Assembly: GCA_934633985.1 (NCBI GenBank)
Contig: CAKTYU010000003.1
Location: 1 to 64,000, forward strand
DNA length: 64,000 bases
Origin: an uncultured Clostridia bacterium
GTDB lineage: Bacteria > Bacillota > Clostridia > Christensenellales > CAG-138
Reading direction: 5' to 3'
Part shown: positions 50,660 through 60,273 of the stretch, one piece after another
Numbering within the stretch: position 1 is the first letter of the stretch
How the letters are laid out: each line of letters starts with the position of its first letter
Program-made: the position numbers and the translations under genes
Notes under the pieces: generated by a model
Databases searched by the model: none
What the model was told of the DNA's origin: nothing
The model's input: the letters and a program-made list of their open reading frames with translations, nothing else

Positions 50660-53010
50660 TAAAGACCCTCGACAAGACCTTGAAGCAGGACAAGGAACCT
50701 TATGCTATCCCAAGAACCGTACAGAATACCATCCCCATCCGGCGCATATGGCCGGATGGGGTATTCCTTTGCGGCAGCAAATATTCAAAGTGCTGGCGCT
50801 TCGAGGACGTCAACTACGCCATAGCCGGTAAGGAGAACAAGACCGCGATGTTCTTGGATTACAGCGAGCTTCTCAATTCCCTCGACTCTGGCGCAACAGC
50901 CAAGATAACCATAAACAATCGCAGGATAAACCGCGCCGACTTTGAAAAGAGTATACTGCTCCGCGAGGCAGGCGACGGGCTTGATGGGCTGCGCAGGGAA
51001 TACAACGAAATGCTGCTCGGCAAGATCACCGGCTCCGAAAACAGCATGGTACAGGAGCGCTACATCACGATATCCGTACACAAAAGGAGCGTGGAAGAAG
51101 CCAAGGCTTACTTCGCCCGCGTGGGGACCGACCTCACGGCCCGCTTGGGCAAGCTCTCCTCCCGCTGTACGGAGCTCGACGCCGCCAATAGGCTCCGCAT
51201 ATTCCACGACTTTTTCCGTGCTGGGGAGGAAACGAGCTTCCGCTTCGACATGAACTCCTCCGCGAAGAAGGGTCATGGTTTCAAGGAGTCTTTCTGCCCG
51301 CAAAGCCTTGAGTTCAAGGGTAGGTACTTCGGCATGGGGGCTAGGTTCGGCAGAGCCCTGTACCTTCAAGAGTACGCGAGCTACATCAAGGACAGCATGG
51401 TATCCGAACTGTGTGAACTCAACCGCAGCCTAATGCTGTCTATAGACATAATTCCCATACCCACCGACGAGGCGGTCAGGGAAATGCAGAACAAGTTGCT
51501 GGGCATTGAAACGAATGTATCTAACTGGCAGCGCAGGCAGAACGCGGCGAACAATTTCTCCGCCGTAATACCCTACGACATGGAACTTCAGCGAAGGGAG
51601 ACCAAGGAGTTCTTGGACGATCTCACCACCCGCGACCAGCGCATGATGTTCGTGGTGGTGACGCTCGTACACGCAGCGGATACCATAGAGCAGCTCGACA
51701 GCGACACGGAGGCTCTGCTCTCCGTAGGCCGGAAGCACCTGTGCCGGCTAACCCCGCTCACCTTCCAGCAGATGGATGGGCTGAATACGGCTTTGCCGTA
51801 TGGGGTCAGGAGAATAGACGCGCTGCGGACGCTGACCACGGAATCCACAGCTGTGCTCATGCCCTTCAAGGCGCAGGAAATATGCCATGACCGGGGCGTG
51901 TATTTCGGGCAGAACGCCATGTCCCGGAACCTTCTGTTCATAGACCGCAGGCGGCTTCTTAACGGCAACGGCTTTATCTTAGGTGTATCTGGCTCCGGCA
52001 AGAGCTTCACGGCCAAGCGTGAAATACTTAATCTCGCCATATCGACTGAGGATGACATAATCGTGATAGACCCGGAGGCCGAGTACGGGCCGCTCATACG
52101 GGCGCTGGGCGGTGAGGTGGTACGCATAGCGGCAGCGAGCCCCAGCCACATAAATGCCATGGACATGGCTGAAGGCTACGGTGACGGCGAGAACCCCGTC
52201 GTACTCAAGAGCGAATTCATACTCTCCCTCTGCGAGCAACTCGTGGGTTCAGGCAAGCTAACAGCAAAGGAAAAGAGCCTCATAGACCGCTGTACGGCAA
52301 GCGTATACCGCAAGCACCTGTCCAGCAACTACGGCGGAACGCCCCCCACCCTTAAGGATTTCCATTCGGAGCTTCTCAGGCAGGACGAGCCGGAGGCTCG
52401 CGACGTTGCGCTGGCGATAGAGCTTTTCACTAACGGCTCCCTCGATACCTTTGCCCAGCAGACCAATGTGAATCCCAACAGCCGCATACTCTGCTACGAC
52501 ATCCGCGACCTCGGCAGGCAGCTTCTGCCCATAGGGATGCTGGTGGTACTGGACAGCGTATTCAACCGCATCGTCTCCAACAGGCTGAAGGGAAGGCGAA
52601 CCTGGATCGTTATCGACGAGATATATCTACTTTTCCAGCACGAGTACAGCGCGAACTTCCTCTTCGCGCTCTGGAAGCGCGTCCGCAAGTATGGTGCCTG
52701 CGCCACCGGCCTCACACAGAACGTTGATGACCTGCTGCAGAGCCATACCGCCCGCACCATGCTATCCAACAGCGAGTTTCTCGTCATGCTCAATCAGGCG
52801 GCGACGGACAGGATAGAGCTCGCGAAGCTGCTGAACATTTCAGAGAATCAGCTCTCATATATGACCAACGTTCCGAGCGGTCACGGACTTTTGAAATGCG
52901 GCGGCAGCATAGTGCCTTTTGAAGACAGGTTCCCAGCACATACCCTGAGCTACAAATACCTCACGACAAAGCCACCTGAACTGCCCGACAGCCAAGCCGA
53001 ATCGCTGTGA
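50656..53010 (+). CDS. virB4: VirB4-like T4SS ATPase
   Basis: A 784-residue protein. Walker A is ILGVSGSGKSFTAKREI near residue 450 and Walker B is RTWIVIDEIYLLFQ. ATGLTQNVDDLLQSHTARTML and the SGHGLLKCGGSIVPFEDRFP end are typical. It powers substrate transfer and pilus assembly. The start ATG 50656 overlaps the prgI stop; the open frame reaches further up, but that part belongs to prgI. Full length, no defect seen. Confidence 0.93.
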   Translation: MIKTLDKTLKQDKEPYAIPRTVQNTIPIRRIWPDGVFLCGSKYSKCWRFEDVNYAIAGKENKTAMFLDYSELLNSLDSGATAKITINNRRINRADFEKSILLREAGDGLDGLRREYNEMLLGKITGSENSMVQERYITISVHKRSVEEAKAYFARVGTDLTARLGKLSSRCTELDAANRLRIFHDFFRAGEETSFRFDMNSSAKKGHGFKESFCPQSLEFKGRYFGMGARFGRALYLQEYASYIKDSMVSELCELNRSLMLSIDIIPIPTDEAVREMQNKLLGIETNVSNWQRRQNAANNFSAVIPYDMELQRRETKEFLDDLTTRDQRMMFVVVTLVHAADTIEQLDSDTEALLSVGRKHLCRLTPLTFQQMDGLNTALPYGVRRIDALRTLTTESTAVLMPFKAQEICHDRGVYFGQNAMSRNLLFIDRRRLLNGNGFILGVSGSGKSFTAKREILNLAISTEDDIIVIDPEAEYGPLIRALGGEVVRIAAASPSHINAMDMAEGYGDGENPVVLKSEFILSLCEQLVGSGKLTAKEKSLIDRCTASVYRKHLSSNYGGTPPTLKDFHSELLRQDEPEARDVALAIELFTNGSLDTFAQQTNVNPNSRILCYDIRDLGRQLLPIGMLVVLDSVFNRIVSNRLKGRRTWIVIDEIYLLFQHEYSANFLFALWKRVRKYGACATGLTQNVDDLLQSHTARTMLSNSEFLVMLNQAATDRIELAKLLNISENQLSYMTNVPSGHGLLKCGGSIVPFEDRFPAHTLSYKYLTTKPPELPDSQAESL

Positions 53011-54635
53011 CCGCTATGGATAAGATAAAGGAAAAGCCAATGCCCGGTAAACCTCGGACGCTTGCAAGGACCGTGCGCGTGCTACCCTCGACCATACGCA
53101 CCGCCGCAAGGCGGAGCCAGGAAAGAGCGCGGGAGCAGGCCGAACATCCGGAAAGCTCACCCTCCGCCTACGCACTTGACCGCTCCACTGAACTCGCCGC
53201 CGACACGGCGCACATTGTCGGCGATACGGCAAGGGTTATCTTGAAGAGCGAACCCGCAAAGGCACATATCCCGCAGCATGTACGGCAATCTAAGGCAAAG
53301 CGGGCAGAGAAGGCAACTGCTCGTGCAAGGCGCGCCGCCGTCAAGACGGCGGAAAAGCCCGGAAAGCCACCGAAGCAGGCGGCGCAGTTTTGGAAAAGCA
53401 CCTTCAAGGCCGCAGATAAGACCGTTGGGACTGCGCGGAACGCCGCCGCAGAAACGGCGCGCCAGACAAAAACAGCGCACACGGCAGCAAAGGCTGCTGT
53501 TCGAGCTGCTCGCAGTACCGTCGGCACAGTAAAGGCCGCCTCTTCCGACTTTAAAACCGCGGCAGCTGCGGCAAAGGGATTCGCCGCCGCTTTCGTCGCG
53601 AGCGGCTGGATAGTAATCGTAATAATAGCAGCGGGTACTGCTGCCGCCATACTCTGCTCGGCATTTGGCATATTCTTTTCCGATGAGGCCGACCCCGGAA
53701 AACTAAAGCAGGCCATATTTGATATAAACACAGGATTTATGGATAGCCTGCAGGTGCGCATAGATGGGTTATCCTCGGGCGGGTACGATGCTGTGAACGT
53801 GATATATGAGGGCGAGTTCGACGGCGACTCTTTCATGGTCAATAACTGGACTGACGTGTTGGGGGTATATGCAGTGAGCGTTACCACCGACAAGGCAGGC
53901 GGAAGAGAGGTGATGACTATTGATGACAAAAAGAAGCGGCTGCTGCAAAGCATATTCGACGATATGAACACGGTAAGCATGCGAACCGATACCGAGGGTA
54001 CCACAGCGACCGTTATTTTAAACGGTAAGCCTGTGGAACAAACGTCTACCACTTTGAATATTTATATCGGCATTCAGAGCCTTGGTTACGCCGAGGGGGC
54101 TAATCTGTACGCTTTTGACGAAAATCAGATGGAAATGCTGGAGGAGCTCATGAGCCCGCGGTATTATTCCCTATTCGCTGATCTTATCAATGTAGACATA
54201 TACGGCGGCATGACGTCTTCGGAGCTTGCAGGCATCGTCAAGGATCTGCCAGCGGGGACAAAGGGTGGACAGATAGCACAGACGGCAATATCTAAGGTGG
54301 GCACACCTTATTCGGTCATGGACTGCTCCCAGTTGAGCCGGTATGCCTACGGACAGGCGGGAATATCGCTGCCCCGAACCTCGGTCGAGCAGGCGAAGCA
54401 CTGCCAGAGCAATGGCTATACAATATCCTCCGCCGCCCTACAGCCGGGGGATCTGATATTCTGGAGCAGGACGGCCTGCCGCTGCGGACGCTGGAACGAG
54501 ATACACCATGTCGGCGTTTACATAGGCGGTGGGCGCATAGTGGACGCAAGCTCCGCCAAGGGCCGGGTGGTGCTGCGGGACATATGGAGCGGCGGCAGCT
54601 GGCAGATAGTGATGTATGCGCGGCCCCATGTATAG
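53007..54635 (+). CDS. T4SS peptidoglycan hydrolase, NlpC/P60 (CD1108-like)
   Basis: A 542-residue protein. A long Ala/Lys/Arg-rich N-terminal part (about residues 1-190, coiled coil) is cytoplasmic. One membrane span follows (GWIVIVIIAAGTAAAILCSAF), then a linker. The C-terminal NlpC/P60 domain has the catalytic Cys in YSVMDCSQLSRYAYGQAG, His in IHHVGVYIGGG and the DASS segment. It opens the wall for the transfer channel. GTG 53007 overlaps the virB4 stop; ATG 53016 or 53040 (behind AAAGGA) are other starts. A lysozyme domain found in some relatives is not obvious. Confidence 0.85.
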   Translation: MTAMDKIKEKPMPGKPRTLARTVRVLPSTIRTAARRSQERAREQAEHPESSPSAYALDRSTELAADTAHIVGDTARVILKSEPAKAHIPQHVRQSKAKRAEKATARARRAAVKTAEKPGKPPKQAAQFWKSTFKAADKTVGTARNAAAETARQTKTAHTAAKAAVRAARSTVGTVKAASSDFKTAAAAAKGFAAAFVASGWIVIVIIAAGTAAAILCSAFGIFFSDEADPGKLKQAIFDINTGFMDSLQVRIDGLSSGGYDAVNVIYEGEFDGDSFMVNNWTDVLGVYAVSVTTDKAGGREVMTIDDKKKRLLQSIFDDMNTVSMRTDTEGTTATVILNGKPVEQTSTTLNIYIGIQSLGYAEGANLYAFDENQMEMLEELMSPRYYSLFADLINVDIYGGMTSSELAGIVKDLPAGTKGGQIAQTAISKVGTPYSVMDCSQLSRYAYGQAGISLPRTSVEQAKHCQSNGYTISSAALQPGDLIFWSRTACRCGRWNEIHHVGVYIGGGRIVDASSAKGRVVLRDIWSGGSWQIVMYARPHV

Positions 54636-54643
54636 GAGGGAAT

Positions 54644-55258
54644 ATGAATAAGGTCATCGTATGGGCGGCTGTTGCCGCCCTTCTAATTGCGGCGGGGACC
54701 TGCCTCATGCACAAAGGAATACCCGCTGAGGATACGACGTTCGTCAGGATATCACTTCCTGAAAGGGAAGAAACGGATAATATCCGCCATGCATATATCA
54801 AGCCGGAAGGGCCGTATGTGGAAGCAGCAGATGACGCACCTGCTGAGCCGGAAGCAGAACAGCCCGCCGTGGTCGATCTTCTCGGAACGCTGGTGATAGA
54901 TGGTAAAGAGATACCCATTGCCCGCGGCATATATGAGGATACGTTGAAGGCATCTCCGGGCTGGATGCCGGAGAGCGCATTGCCCGGCGAAAGCGGTATG
55001 TGTGTCATATTTGGGCACAGGAACAAAAAGCATCTGCGCCCGCTGGAAAATGCAGTGATAGGCGACGGGATCAGATTCGTATATGTCGATGGTCGGGAGG
55101 CAAAGTATAACGTAGCCGAGATAATGGTATATGAAAACACCGCAGAGTGGCGTCTACCATCCGCGGCAGGCGATACGCTGGTGCTGGCTACCTGTTGGCC
55201 CTTCAGCTATTCCGGCAGCGCACCGGGGAAGTACATGGCACTATGCCGATTGGAGTAA
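54644..55258 (+). CDS. Sortase, class D-like
   Basis: A 204-residue transpeptidase with an N-terminal membrane anchor (VIVWAAVAALLIAAGTCL). The catalytic His is in CVIFGHRN, the Cys in LVLATCWPF and the Arg in the final ALCRLE. AGGAGG precedes ATG 54644. The likely substrate is the PPKTGD-bearing thioester adhesin at 27883, coded 25 kb away on the same element. It ends the transfer operon; a GTGACAAGGC/GCCTTGTCAC hairpin follows (55265-55291). Confidence 0.85.
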   Translation: MNKVIVWAAVAALLIAAGTCLMHKGIPAEDTTFVRISLPEREETDNIRHAYIKPEGPYVEAADDAPAEPEAEQPAVVDLLGTLVIDGKEIPIARGIYEDTLKASPGWMPESALPGESGMCVIFGHRNKKHLRPLENAVIGDGIRFVYVDGREAKYNVAEIMVYENTAEWRLPSAAGDTLVLATCWPFSYSGSAPGKYMALCRLE

Positions 55259-55342
55259 ATTAAGGTGACAAGGCGCGAACTGCCTTGTCACACTAACATC
55301 AGAGGATTTGCTCACATCAATAAGGCACTTAACCTGTGCGCC

Positions 55343-56527
55343 TTATGGCTCAATATGTATAGCTGGTACGAAAAGGTTTTTCAACAGGGAAACATCCGGG
55401 GCAGGCATGCCGCCGGTGATTGAATCGCCCGCCAATACCATGGTTCCATCCGCCTTTAATCCGATCGACAAATAATCGCTGCAATCAATGGCGACAATAT
55501 CAACCCAATCCGAAACATCCAATTGCCCGTACCTGTTTTCACCGGCTGCAATGACAGTACCATCCCTCTTTAATCCCAAAGTTGTAAACGTTGTTGTGGA
55601 TATGGCTATGATATCTCTCCATTCCCCCACGTCGCCGATCCCTGCAAAATTCTCTCCGGCAAATTTTACGGTGCCATCGCCCATAAGTCCGACAATGCCA
55701 TATCCGCAGTCCAAGGAAACAATATTGCTCCATTCCGACAACTCTTTTTCGTATGGACAGTTCCACGATAGCAGCGTTCCGTCTCTTTTAAGCCCGACAA
55801 CGTATGCTCCGCCGTCAACGACCGATACGATATCGCTCCAGCCCTCAATAGGACCCAGAAGCATTGTATCCCCGCGGCGATGAGCTGCCCGAACCGTCCC
55901 ATCGTCAAACAAGGCGGCAGCCGACTCAGGCCAATCTATCTGAAGTTCTTTTATCAAAGACCATGTTAGAATTTCTTCCACCACGTCCGCGTCTTCTATC
56001 ATCGGTACATTGCCGGAATTTCTAAGCTGTTCGGCGGTGATTGCGGATGTATTCAGCAGTTCTCCTTCCTCAGATAAACCGTTTAAAGAATTTTCAAAAG
56101 AAATAAATACGGCTCTCATCGCGGGGAGCTCTGACCAGCGGTAAACTGCGTTTGGAGAATTGCTGCCGGATTTATCAGGTATTATAGTAACAGCTTTCTT
56201 GTCTCGTGCATCAATCGCCGCAACAGCCGCCCCGCCTACAAAAATATATGAGCCGTTGATAAGATACCTCAGCTGGTCGCATAGGCGAACCGCCTTATCC
56301 TCCTTCCAAGACGATAACGTAGCGACAGCCTGGGGATATTTCCTTTCTTGTATCAAGAGGAGCGCTTCAGCGTAGGCGGCATCCGAGTCGTTTTCCTGTT
56401 CTAATGGAATCGGAGAGGAAGCCGCTGCCTGCGCTTCTGTTCCTGCGTGATAGGGTTGCTTATACGCGCTGCATCCGCTGAAACAAAAAATTGCCAGTAC
56501 CAGAATAGAACTTAAAAATCCATGCAT
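55343..56527 (-). CDS. Lipoprotein with RCC1-like repeats
   Basis: A 394-residue exported protein on the strand opposite to the transfer genes. The lipoprotein signal ends FSGC near residue 19. The C-terminal 220 residues hold about five repeats of the pattern W-x-x-I-V-x-I-D ... GLK-x-DGTV-x-A-x-G, for example VVGLKRDGTLLSW and LGLKRDGTVIAAGENRYGQL, as in RCC1 beta-propellers. The N-terminal part has a TPR-like AYAEALLLIQERKYPQAVATL segment. The start ATG 56527 has GCGAGGG upstream. It may bind a surface partner; function unknown. Confidence 0.7.
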   Translation of the reverse strand: MHGFLSSILVLAIFCFSGCSAYKQPYHAGTEAQAAASSPIPLEQENDSDAAYAEALLLIQERKYPQAVATLSSWKEDKAVRLCDQLRYLINGSYIFVGGAAVAAIDARDKKAVTIIPDKSGSNSPNAVYRWSELPAMRAVFISFENSLNGLSEEGELLNTSAITAEQLRNSGNVPMIEDADVVEEILTWSLIKELQIDWPESAAALFDDGTVRAAHRRGDTMLLGPIEGWSDIVSVVDGGAYVVGLKRDGTLLSWNCPYEKELSEWSNIVSLDCGYGIVGLMGDGTVKFAGENFAGIGDVGEWRDIIAISTTTFTTLGLKRDGTVIAAGENRYGQLDVSDWVDIVAIDCSDYLSIGLKADGTMVLAGDSITGGMPAPDVSLLKNLFVPAIHIEP

Positions 56528-56701
56528 CAAATACACCCTCGCTTTCTATTACCAGTATAAAGTAAAAAGCGATACCTCACAAATTAACTTTTTGCAAATA
56601 GCAGTATGCCATGGTACGGAGATGTCACTATTTTTCTATGCATAGATTTACTATTATAATGACATAATCCGGATTAAATATATTTATTTAGGAGAAAAAC
56701 A

Positions 56702-57652
56702 ATGGCTTACACACCCGAAAATCCCGCTTCCACCTATACGAAATATGGCGCCCCTATTAACGATTCCACTACTCTCGTTAATATAAAAAACGGTCTCAGT
56801 GACATTGATATGCTGGCACGTATTATATACGCTGAAGAATCCAATTTGGAGGGCCAAAAGGGCGTTGCACAGGTTATTTCCAATAGACGTAGAGAAACAT
56901 ATGGTTACTTCCCCGTTTGTGAATTTAGACATGTAATTTACCAGTCTGGTCAATTTACCACACTATCTGGCAGTAATGCAAGGGCAAATCGCCCAAAGCG
57001 GGGGGATGACGATTGGAAATCCGCTGTTGACTTGGCAATAAGACTTACAAATTATACTGTAATACCATTTGCTTCTTCTACAAACAAAGTCACAAATCAG
57101 ATGTATTTTCTAGCCGGTTCTAATACCAGCGGAAAATATGATGCGAAGGTGATAGGCGGATCCGTGTTCTACAACAGGAGCAATACTGCAGGAAATAGTG
57201 TTACTTCGATAGCCCTGAATGGCGTTGGCTATTCTAATCCTGCGAACATCATCTGGCAATGGGGAAGCAAAGGCTCGATTGTCAAGGCCATTCAATTTAG
57301 GCTTTATGGAAACGGCTATCTCTCTATTTCTGGTATTGATAGTAACTTTGGGTCAGGTACTGAAACAGCAGTCGCTTCTCTCCAGGCAACTTACAACATT
57401 ACATCGGATGGTAAGATCGGCAGTACAACTTGGGCGAAGTTCTTCCCTACTATTACTTCAAGCTCATCCGGCCAGTCGTTAGCAATCAAAGCAATGCAAA
57501 CTATTCTCAACTATCGTAATTATAGTGTGGGTACCCCCGATGGCATTTGGGGCTCTAAAACTACGACCGCGCTTAATAACTACAAAACTGCGAATGGTCT
57601 GCCTGCAAACAGCACTTGTGATTGGAATACTTGGGCAAAGCTCGGCAAGTAA
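56702..57652 (+). CDS. SleB-type cell wall hydrolase with two peptidoglycan-binding domains
   Basis: A 316-residue protein. The Hydrolase_2 domain (about residues 35-165) has DMLARIIYAEESNLEGQKGVAQVI with the likely catalytic Glu (shown as DMLARIIYAEESNLE and GQKGVAQVI). Two PG_binding_1 domains follow (WGSKGSIVKAIQFRLYGNGY and QSLAIKAMQTILNYRNY). No signal peptide is visible, so it must leave the cell another way or act after lysis, like an endolysin. AGGAG precedes the ATG. The surrounding DNA is AT-rich compared with the transfer block. Confidence 0.8.
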   Translation: MAYTPENPASTYTKYGAPINDSTTLVNIKNGLSDIDMLARIIYAEESNLEGQKGVAQVISNRRRETYGYFPVCEFRHVIYQSGQFTTLSGSNARANRPKRGDDDWKSAVDLAIRLTNYTVIPFASSTNKVTNQMYFLAGSNTSGKYDAKVIGGSVFYNRSNTAGNSVTSIALNGVGYSNPANIIWQWGSKGSIVKAIQFRLYGNGYLSISGIDSNFGSGTETAVASLQATYNITSDGKIGSTTWAKFFPTITSSSSGQSLAIKAMQTILNYRNYSVGTPDGIWGSKTTTALNNYKTANGLPANSTCDWNTWAKLGK

Positions 57653-58185
57653 TTCTTAAACACCACCCCTCAGCCTGCCAATGGGGCTGGCCTGCAATCA
57701 AGTGCAAACTAAGTTTCTGCCATATTCAGGACAAAAGAAACCAAAGGCAAGGGAAGGCAAAAATATGCGTAATATCATCACTTATGACAGAAACAAGGAC
57801 GGTAACTATTTTTAACAATATGATGGTTTAGAAGTTAAGCGCCAAAGTTTACTCCAAATGAAAAAGGCCTGCGTTGTTGTGTATAAGCCCATACTCACAT
57901 AACGCAGGCCAAACTTGTATGTCATGAGTAGGTTTTTCAATCGCAATCGTAGTCCTATGCCTTATTAGTAACAGTACTGTGCCTCTTTGGCCGATAAGGC
58001 CCAATTTGACTCAAAGCATGTACAACATATAGGATTAAAATATCTGACAAATGAAGAACGATCATAGATTAAATAATGCTTTATAGTTTTTTAAAAGTGG
58101 CATAATACTGTCACTGTTTTTTTACCATACCTTTGTTATTCTTCACTATAGAAAGAGGCCACTTTCAAATATAAAGAAAAGAGGT
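57653..58185. other. Gap of 530 bp with a long hairpin, no gene seen
   Basis: It holds the inverted repeat GGCCTGCGTT (57866-57875)/AACGCAGGCC (57901-57910), which can extend inward through TGTG/CACA and TAT/ATA. There is no T tract. Apart from a 16-codon ORF near 57765, I see nothing coding. Confidence 0.5.
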
Positions 58186-58621
58186 ATGAAAAAAGAGTAT
58201 TAAAGAAAATCCAGCAACTTGTTCAGAATACAACGAGAGTTCAATCGAGCCTCTGTCTACGTCCCACTTAATTAGTACGAAAAGCATCACCTATAACAAG
58301 ACTGAATTTACGGAATATGTAATAGAGCAAGAGGGAACGACTTGGGGAACTGTTTTTTCGACCATTATTTTTTCCATGCCAGCAGCAAAGCTCGAAGCTC
58401 TGCTCCTAACATATGTAGGGATTAAGTTTTCCTGGATTATTTATGTAGCAGACGTAGTGTTTGCAATCAAGGCCGCCATAAATACTAAAACATTGCGAGA
58501 AATGAACGCTGGTTTGGTAAATCATGATTATATTGTTATCACAAGTAGAAACTACGAATGGTTATCTGGTAGTGGAAACCACGCTGGATACTACAGTGAA
58601 ATATCCTACTCGTATATGTAA
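58186..58621 (+). pseudogene. Hypothetical membrane protein, apparently frameshifted at its start
   Basis: AGAGG leads to ATG 58186, which stops after five codons. One base out of frame, the reading frame from 58190 is open for 143 codons to 58621. It reads KSIKENPATCSEYNESS at its start, has a hydrophobic middle (LLLTYVGIKFSWIIYVADVV) and ends SGSGNHAGYYSEISYSYM. A one-base change near 58195 would join the two. Otherwise translation would begin at the internal ATG 58376 (81 residues), which lacks a good Shine-Dalgarno. I do not recognise the family. Confidence 0.45.
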
Positions 58622-58802
58622 TCTGAATACTTAATGAGTGACCGCCTACATTTAGGGCGGCCTATTTATCCGTACCATAATTACCGTAGGAACAGCCTCA
58701 GGCCAGCAGATAAAGCAGAAGCAGATAAATGGCCGAGACTAAAAAAGCGCGCAGCGTACATAGCAGATTTTTAGCATATATCATGTTACCTCGGCTGGGC
58801 GG

Positions 58803-59267
58803 CTAGTGATAGGCAACACCGCAGGCGGCGGCCTGCGATAGCCCCGCCTTGTGCATTTGATCTGTCCTGTATTCCAAAAAGCAGCTGAAAAGCGAAAAGC
58901 ACAGCAGCCCTATAATGGAAAAAAACAAATTGCGAGAGGCGTGAGGAAACAGCAGGCGTAGGATCTCCGATGCGGACATCGCCATGGCATGAGACAGCTC
59001 ATATACACTTCTTGCAAACAGTATACAGAGGATCAAAAGCAGACATAAGGTAAGGCTCCACCGAAGGGTCAAGCGCCTTGTGCGCCCGGTAAAAGCGGGG
59101 TAATGCTGGAGCAGGGCGGTTTCCCACTCATCCGTCTTAGCCTCGGAGGCAGCCGCTTTTGCGTTAAATATGCCCAAGCCGTTGCCCATTATGCAAAGGT
59201 TGCCTTTTCTGTCGGAGATGCAGGGAAACAGCATGGTATATCGGGCTGTTTCGCCGGAGTTTCCCAA
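58803..59267 (-). CDS. Hypothetical membrane protein
   Basis: 154 residues from TTG 59267; ATG 59190 (MGNGLGIF) is another start. Two membrane segments are clear (LTLCLLLILCILFARSVYEL and FFSIIGLLCFSLFSCFLEY). The frame stays open some 45 bases upstream of the TTG without a better start, so it may be the remnant of a longer gene. No family recognised. Confidence 0.35.
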   Translation of the reverse strand: MGNSGETARYTMLFPCISDRKGNLCIMGNGLGIFNAKAAASEAKTDEWETALLQHYPAFTGRTRRLTLRWSLTLCLLLILCILFARSVYELSHAMAMSASEILRLLFPHASRNLFFSIIGLLCFSLFSCFLEYRTDQMHKAGLSQAAACGVAYH

Positions 59268-59343
59268 AATTAAAGAAACTACCCTAAACTCACGCTTACA
59301 TTGCTTCCAATATGAAAATCAAAGATTTATTGGAGGTATTATT

Positions 59344-59694
59344 ATGGCTCAGAACTTAACTTATACCCAATGCGGTGATTACTATATTCCTGATATCAGA
59401 TTGGCACACACGGGAACACATCCCCTTAGCAAATATGGCAGAATGCGCAGAGCGTTCTTGGAGCAGAACAAACCGATGCTTTTTAACGATATGGTCTTGA
59501 CAGAAACGCTGTTTCCGCACCTGTGGGAAGTACAGCAGATCTGTGAGAAACGAATGGAGTTGTTGATGACGGATTTGTTGGCGAAGAATCCAGCACCGGA
59601 CAAAGAAACACAGCAGCTTGCGTGGGTAGCTCACATGAATAGCTTGAAAGCACAGGCAGAGGAAATCATCCTCCAGGAACTGGTTTATGGATAG
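59344..59694 (+). CDS. tnpV: TnpV-like transposon protein
   Basis: A 116-residue protein resembling TnpV of Tn4451/Tn4453-type elements. Blocks are LTYTQCGDYYIPDI, HPLSKYGRMRRAFLEQNKP, HLWEVQQICEKRMELLM and WVAHMNSLKAQAEEIIL. The ATG 59344 follows TTGGAGG. Its role in transposition is unclear. TnpV homologues are widespread on Clostridia ICEs without the TnpX recombinase. Followed 8 bp later by another small conserved gene. Confidence 0.8.
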   Translation: MAQNLTYTQCGDYYIPDIRLAHTGTHPLSKYGRMRRAFLEQNKPMLFNDMVLTETLFPHLWEVQQICEKRMELLMTDLLAKNPAPDKETQQLAWVAHMNSLKAQAEEIILQELVYG

Positions 59695-59702
59695 GATGTT
59701 GT

Positions 59703-59966
59703 ATGAGACTGCTTGAAGAATTTTGGTACGGCAATATTGAACCTACCGAGTATGATACATCGTCCAACAAAGAGCACGAGAAATTAGTGGAGCTGATCTA
59801 CAGGAACAAAGAAAAACTCCGAGCGACGATGACGGACGAACAGAAAGAGTTGTTTGAGAAATACGCAGATTGTGTACGAGAGCATCAAACCATTACGGAC
59901 TGCTTGATCTTCCAGAACAGCTTTAAGCTGGGTGCCAGAATGATGTTGGAAATCATGGAAGAATAA
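59703..59966 (+). CDS. Small conserved protein next to tnpV (DUF6809-like)
   Basis: An 87-residue helical protein: MRLLEEFWYGNIEPTEYD, then LVELIYRNKEKLRATM and ENSF-like FQNSFKLGARMMLEIMEE. This pattern matches, from memory, the DUF6809 family, which often follows tnpV. Function unknown. It ends in a terminator-like hairpin (59984-60020). Confidence 0.7.
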   Translation: MRLLEEFWYGNIEPTEYDTSSNKEHEKLVELIYRNKEKLRATMTDEQKELFEKYADCVREHQTITDCLIFQNSFKLGARMMLEIMEE

Positions 59967-59983
59967 AGAACATAGACGATTTG

Positions 59984-60020
59984 ATGCCACCCATAGGAGC
60001 GATCCTTCGAGTGGCATTTT
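59984..60020 (+). terminator. Terminator after the tnpV pair
   Basis: ATGCCAC/GTGGCAT hairpin followed by TTTT. Confidence 0.65.
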
Positions 60021-60114
60021 GTATCTATCAAAATGCAAAAAATGTTTTCTGACTGTCAAAAATCGGTGTTTTCAAACGTTATTATAGTTAAACGAATATG
60101 AGGGAGGTTTTGAT

Positions 60115-60273
60115 ATGTCGTCCGAAGAATTATTGAAGCAGGCGGCTGAGGAATTTGCTCTTGCCATGAATGAGAGTTTACCGAAAACGGAACAATGTCA
60201 GCATCAATTCTCCGAAGAGTTTGAGCGCAAAATGCAGCTCCCCTGTCCTCTGTTCCAATCAGTACGCAAATAG
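60115..60273 (+). CDS. Small hypothetical protein, 52 residues
   Basis: ATG after the strong GGGAGG. It reads SSEELLKQAAEEFALAMNES, then a charged HQFSEEFERKMQ segment. The N-terminal helix and the xFSxEFExKM motif resemble small proteins found ahead of regulatory genes on Firmicute mobile elements. No function known. A terminator follows at 60323. Confidence 0.5.
   Translation: MSSEELLKQAAEEFALAMNESLPKTEQCQHQFSEEFERKMQLPCPLFQSVRK

Noticed and set aside
59170..59343. N-terminal extension of TnpV back to 59170
   Set aside because: The strong GGAGG lies right before ATG 59344, and the family start is MAQNLTYTQ-like.
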